Shown: positions 6,791 to 8,266 of the stretch, in pieces
Numbering within the stretch: the stretch's first letter is position 1
Layout of the letters: each line of letters opens with the position of its first letter
Program-made: the position numbers and the translations under genes
Notes under the pieces: model-generated
Database searches by the model: none
The model's input: the letters and a program-made list of their open reading frames with translations, nothing else
Told to the model about the DNA's origin: nothing
Source: DASSUW01 sp035717845
Lineage (GTDB): Bacteria > Actinomycetota > Thermoleophilia > Solirubrobacterales > Solirubrobacteraceae
Length of the DNA: 8,266 nucleotides
Reading direction: 5' to 3'
Assembly (NCBI GenBank): GCA_035717845.1
Contig: DASTIC010000126.1
Coordinates: forward strand, 1 to 8,266

Positions 6791-7299
6791 TGCGGGCCGG
6801 TGGCTACGAGATGGGCGGCCGAGCCGTGGCCGTTGGAGGCGACCGACGCCTCGTCGACGGGCTCGATCCCGTCCAGCGGCGGATTGAACCGCCGCTCGAG
6901 CTCGCCGAGCACGACGCCGAAGAGCACGTGACGCCAGGTGGCCTGCGCGAAGGCGCGGCCGCTGCCCCACAGCCGCGGCGCGACGATCGCCGTCGCCGGC
7001 CAGGTGGCCAGGTGCTCGGCGAGGCCGGCAAGCGGACCGCGGAGGGCCGGCGGCACAGGGAGGCTCGGCGCCAGCCCGGCGTAGAGGGCGCCGAACGCGG
7101 CGCCGTTCTGGAGGTGCAGGAAAGCGCCGATCGCGGCCTCGCCGGGGCGCCCGCGGGCGACGAGCCGGCCGAGCAGCTCGGCGTCGTCGTAGTCGACGTC
7201 GAACGCACGCTTGTCCAGTGGCTGCTGCGCGAGCCAGACGGCCGCGGCGAGGCTCCCGGCGAGCGCGCCGCGGAGGGATCGAGTGCGGTCGAAGGGCAT
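6787..7299 (-). CDS. Small multi-helix membrane protein of unknown function
   Basis: This 170-residue protein is not one I can name. It carries four hydrophobic or amphipathic stretches: about 9–25 (LRGALAGSLAAAVWLAQQ), 54–76 (EAAIGAFLHLQNGAAFGALY), 86–106 (GPLAGLAEHLATWPATAIV) and 121–134 (TWRHVLFGVVLGEL). Between the first two lies a conserved-looking acidic segment, PLDKRAFDVDYDDAELLG (27–44). The last 35 residues are polar. The ATG at 7299 has no Shine-Dalgarno. TACAGT on the minus strand, 11 bases before it, could be a -10 box of a nearly leaderless transcript. An upstream ATG at 7371 is in frame, but its 24 extra residues look non-coding and overlap the divergent gene. The stop overlaps the presumed CTG start of the rmd-like gene, so the two are probably coupled. 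Confidence 0.82.
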   Translation of the reverse strand: MPFDRTRSLRGALAGSLAAAVWLAQQPLDKRAFDVDYDDAELLGRLVARGRPGEAAIGAFLHLQNGAAFGALYAGLAPSLPVPPALRGPLAGLAEHLATWPATAIVAPRLWGSGRAFAQATWRHVLFGVVLGELERRFNPPLDGIEPVDEASVASNGHGSAAHLVATGPH

Positions 7300-7347
7300 G
7301 CTGTGGGGGAACTGTAACGAGCGGGTCTCGCGCGGGTACCGCTGTGA

Positions 7348-8266
7348 GTGAGGACCGCCGACCAGAGTCATATCCACGCGCGGGCGCGCGAGCGCGGCGT
7401 GAACCCGATCGTGTACTGGCTGTCGAGGGCGGTGCTCCAGCCGTTCTTCCACCTCTATTTCCGGATGTCGCGGATCGGGCGCGAGCACATCCCGGCGTCC
7501 GGCCCGGTGATCTTCGTCTCCAACCACCGGTCGTTCCTCGACCCGTTCGTGATCGGGACGGTCGCACGCCGGCCGCTTTACTACGTCGCCAAGCGGGAGA
7601 TCTTCAAGTACCGGCCCGTGTCCTGGTTCCTGAGCTCGCTCGGGGCCTTCCCCGTCAACCGGGGCGCCGGCGACGCGGACATGCTGGCCACCGCGAAGGC
7701 GATCCTCGAGCGCGGCGACTGCGTGCTGATCTTCCCGGAGGGCACCCGCATCCGCCCCGGCACGCTGGCCCGCCCCAAGCGGGGCGTCGGCCGCCTGGCG
7801 CTCGAGACCGGGGCCCCGGTCCTGCCGGTCGCGGTGATCGGCACGGAAGCGGTCCGCAAGGGCTGGCGGATCCGCCCGCACAAGGTCCGCATCCGCATCG
7901 GGCGGCCGCTCACCTTCCCCAAGGTCGAGAAGGCGTCCCCGCAGCTGGCGGCCGCCGTCACCGACCGCATCTGGCCCAACGTCATGCTCCAGTGGGAGTG
8001 GCTGGGCGGCCTGCCGCCGCTCCGGCGCGCCGCGGTCATCGGCGCCGGCTCGTGGGGCACGAGCGTCGCCGTCATGCTCGCCCGCGCCGGCTTGGAGGTC
8101 GACCTCGGGACGCGCACGCAGGAGCAGGCGGAGCGGATCGAGGCCGAGCGCGCGAACGAGCGCTACCTGCCCGGCATCGCGCTCCCGAAGGCGATCCGTG
8201 CCATGCGGGCGTCCGAGCTGGAGCTCTCGCGTCACGACCTCGTGTGCTTTGCCGTTCCCGCCGCCG
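7348..8266 (+). CDS. PlsC-type acyltransferase fused to NAD(P)-dependent glycerol-3-phosphate dehydrogenase GpsA (partial, C-terminus off window)
   Basis: Two enzymes of phosphatidic acid synthesis are read in one open frame with no stop. Residues about 18–215 are a PlsC domain: NHRSFLD (His60, Asp65; HX4D), VNRG, FPEGTRIRPG (129–138) and GAPVLPVAVIGTE. After a short linker (WEWLGGLPPLRR), GpsA begins at about 228 with AVIGAGSWGTSVAVMLARAG, whose GxGxxG binds the dinucleotide. RYLPGIALP and DLVCFAVPAA follow before the window ends at residue 306. GpsA reduces DHAP to glycerol-3-phosphate; PlsC-type enzymes acylate lysophosphatidate, or in some cases glycerol-3-phosphate. I chose GTG 7348, the first start after an in-frame stop at 7345. 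GTG 7399, just before NPIVYWLSR, is a fair alternative, and neither has a clear Shine-Dalgarno. An internal ATG at 7984 lacks one too, so separate translation of GpsA looks unlikely. Confidence 0.94.
   Translation, partial: MRTADQSHIHARARERGVNPIVYWLSRAVLQPFFHLYFRMSRIGREHIPASGPVIFVSNHRSFLDPFVIGTVARRPLYYVAKREIFKYRPVSWFLSSLGAFPVNRGAGDADMLATAKAILERGDCVLIFPEGTRIRPGTLARPKRGVGRLALETGAPVLPVAVIGTEAVRKGWRIRPHKVRIRIGRPLTFPKVEKASPQLAAAVTDRIWPNVMLQWEWLGGLPPLRRAAVIGAGSWGTSVAVMLARAGLEVDLGTRTQEQAERIEAERANERYLPGIALPKAIRAMRASELELSRHDLVCFAVPAA

Noticed and set aside
7300..8235. Long minus-strand open frame opposite the PlsC–GpsA gene, continuous with the small membrane protein
   Set aside because: Its composition (Arg, Asp, Ala, His, Gly, with no motifs) is that of an antisense frame in GC-rich DNA, while the plus strand carries clear PlsC and GpsA motifs.

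Overview
The window is very GC-rich and almost fully coding, with GTG starts, 4-bp ATGA overlaps and probable leaderless starts. This is typical of high-GC Actinomycetota. A PlsC–GpsA fusion at the right edge and several unnamed small or membrane proteins make me think of the Thermoleophilia (Solirubrobacterales/Gaiellales type). That placement comes from memory of protein style, not from a database search.

Left block, minus strand, read right to left from about 2949 to the left edge: a PlsC-family acyltransferase with a heptad-repeat N-terminus, then dhaK, dhaL and a truncated dhaM. DhaKLM is the PEP:sugar-phosphotransferase (PTS)-dependent dihydroxyacetone kinase that makes dihydroxyacetone phosphate (DHAP).

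Middle block, plus strand, diverging from the acyltransferase across a 67-bp gap: an FAD-linked oxidase-fold protein closely resembling alkyl-DHAP synthase (AGPS), a coupled 38-residue proline-rich peptide, a Cys/His-containing protein with a C-terminal membrane anchor, and a small unknown protein. ATGA overlaps join the first three.

Right block: convergent to this, on the minus strand, are a small four-helix membrane protein of unknown function and a GDP-4-dehydro-6-deoxy-D-mannose reductase (Rmd-like) that seems to start at CTG. At 7348 a plus-strand gene encodes a PlsC acyltransferase fused in frame to glycerol-3-phosphate dehydrogenase (GpsA) and runs off the window.

The common theme is the DHAP/glycerol-3-phosphate node of lipid synthesis. 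DhaKLM supplies DHAP, an acyltransferase could acylate it, the AGPS-like enzyme could exchange the acyl for an alkyl group, and GpsA interconverts DHAP and glycerol-3-phosphate. I infer a candidate ether-lipid locus at 1–4711, which is not proven. I saw no tRNA, rRNA, CRISPR array, insertion sequence or attachment site. No stretch over 300 bases lacks a gene.
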